Source: Clostridia bacterium (GTDB lineage: Bacteria > Bacillota > Clostridia > Christensenellales > Aristaeellaceae). From it: a stretch of DNA of 5,651 bases. The stretch spans positions 1-5,651 of the forward strand of contig JAFWBZ010000199.1 in the NCBI GenBank assembly GCA_017537105.1, written 5' to 3'. Position 1 is the first letter of the stretch; the number at the start of each line of letters is the position of its first letter. The position numbers and the translations under genes were made by a program. Positions 4,909 through 5,651 of this stretch are shown in pieces. Below the pieces are notes generated by a model. It was not told the DNA's origin and ran no database searches. It saw only the letters and a list, made by a program, of their open reading frames with translations.

Positions 4909-5651
4909 CTATTGCTCCAGCTTCATCCGCTCCAGCGCCTCGTCGGCCTTGATCGTCTGGAAGCGGCGCACGCAGCGGGCGTCCAGGCGGTCGTCCAGCA
5001 TGCAGATGGACCGCCAGTCGCACCAGTCGCAGGGCCGGTGCAGCCGGAAATCCGCGGGGGACACCGCGGCGTCGCCGCCGCGAATGCCGTCCAGATGCTC
5101 GGCGGCCCGGCGCAGCGCATGGCGGATCATCGCGGCAAAGCCGTTCCGGTCGGTGGCCAGCGTGCCCTTGTACAGCGCGCCGCCCTGACTGACCCGCACG
5201 TTGAGCACCTCCGGGAAGTTGGGGGACTGGGCGGAGAGCACGTCGAGGTCGTCGATGGCCAGGCCGGTGAGCCGGAAGCGGTTTCGGCGCTCCTTCTCCA
5301 CGGCGCCGGGATCGGTGGACTGCAGCGTGACGATGCCCTCGTCCAGGTTGAAGTAGTATACGCCCGCGCTCAGCTCGCCGCGCTTCTTCATGGCGGCGGC
5401 CAGGTAGACCGGCAGCTGCAGGCTCAGGCCGTGGTACATGGCGTCCAGATTCAGCGGCGTGCCGCCGCGCTTGTAGTCGATGACCCGCAGGTAGCCGCCC
5501 TCGGCCCACTCGTCGATGCGGTCGATGCGCCCCTCCAGCGTGCACTGGCCGGAGGAGGCGTCCACCACCAGCCGCGCGGGGCCGTCCTCTCGCCCGAAGC
5601 CGGTCTCCAGCGCCGCGGGGGCGAAGCGGCTGCCCCGCATGTGCTCCGCCA
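4909..5651 (-). CDS. addB: ATP-dependent helicase/deoxyribonuclease subunit B, C-terminal part (5' end outside window)
   Basis: AddB partners AddA in the double-strand-break processing nuclease-helicase of Firmicutes. About 247 C-terminal residues are visible of a protein normally near 1150 aa; the frame is open to the window edge and conserved-looking sequence (FAPAALETGFG) runs there, so the Met at 5640 is internal. Numbering from that Met: GRIDRID (37-43) and VIDYKRG (53-59) form the PD-(D/E)xK nuclease core, with Asp55 and Lys57 catalytic; GLSLQLPVYL (71-80) is the conserved Gln motif; CDWCDWRSIC (204-213) gives Cys204, Cys207 and Cys213 in the C-x2-C-x5-C spacing of the AddB 4Fe-4S cluster, whose fourth Cys lies before the nuclease domain, outside this window. 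The Fe-S cysteines argue against AddA/RecB. Normally addA follows addB; here mnmG follows by 41 bases. Confidence 0.9.
   Translation of the reverse strand, partial: AEHMRGSRFAPAALETGFGREDGPARLVVDASSGQCTLEGRIDRIDEWAEGGYLRVIDYKRGGTPLNLDAMYHGLSLQLPVYLAAAMKKRGELSAGVYYFNLDEGIVTLQSTDPGAVEKERRNRFRLTGLAIDDLDVLSAQSPNFPEVLNVRVSQGGALYKGTLATDRNGFAAMIRHALRRAAEHLDGIRGGDAAVSPADFRLHRPCDWCDWRSICMLDDRLDARCVRRFQTIKADEALERMKLEQ

Noticed and set aside
3398..5188. Very long open frame (596 codons) on the + strand opposite mnmG and the end of addB
   Set aside because: It is antisense to two firmly identified genes, is low-complexity in Val/Gly/Ala/Arg/Leu, and arises because high third-position GC removes stop codons from the opposite strand.
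4868..5545. In-frame upstream extension of mnmG of 226 codons
   Set aside because: It overlaps addB in another frame, is Arg/Gly/Pro-rich with no MnmG similarity, and mnmG has a Shine-Dalgarno and conserved N-terminus at 4867.

Overview
The window looks like chromosomal DNA from a high-GC member of the Firmicutes, most likely a gut-type Clostridia (Oscillospiraceae or a relative). The evidence is strong AAGGAGG-type ribosome binding sites, an AddB-type (not RecB-type) nuclease subunit carrying an Fe-S cysteine cluster, and very GC-rich housekeeping genes (44 of 60 bases are G or C over 3481-3540 by hand count). The genus cannot be named from this sequence alone.

Layout. Left block, + strand: the 3' part of uxaC (glucuronate/uronate isomerase, to 1108), then eda (KDPG/KHG aldolase, 1163-1798). 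These are an early and the last step of hexuronate breakdown, and probably lie in one transcription unit. A perfect 13-bp hairpin (1815-1846) ends the block and may act in both directions. Right block, - strand: the 3' end of addB (4909 to the window edge), then mnmG (3041-4867). AddB is part of the AddAB recombination/repair nuclease and MnmG modifies the tRNA wobble base; their adjacency is positional, not an obvious shared pathway.

Middle block, about 1850-3040, - strand: a mosaic of foreign or decayed pieces between the two convergent blocks. Following transcription (right to left) it holds: a short open stretch that continues in frame after the mnmG stop and ends in a possible 22-codon ORF; a 70-aa single-pass membrane protein whose ATG overlaps that ORF's stop (ATGA); a strong Rho-independent terminator; the first ~146 codons of a tape-measure-like coiled-coil protein, cut off at about 2217; and, after an abrupt drop in GC (16 of 60 bases over 2161-2220), an 84-aa orphan of the Mrr N-terminal winged-helix domain without its nuclease half. 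I read this as a prophage or mobile-element scar.

I see no tRNA, rRNA, CRISPR array, complete insertion sequence or complete defence system. The only hint of an undescribed system is the middle block: the orphan Mrr_N gene with its own promoter-like sequence, and the two small overlapping membrane-type ORFs with their own terminator. Both could equally be debris.
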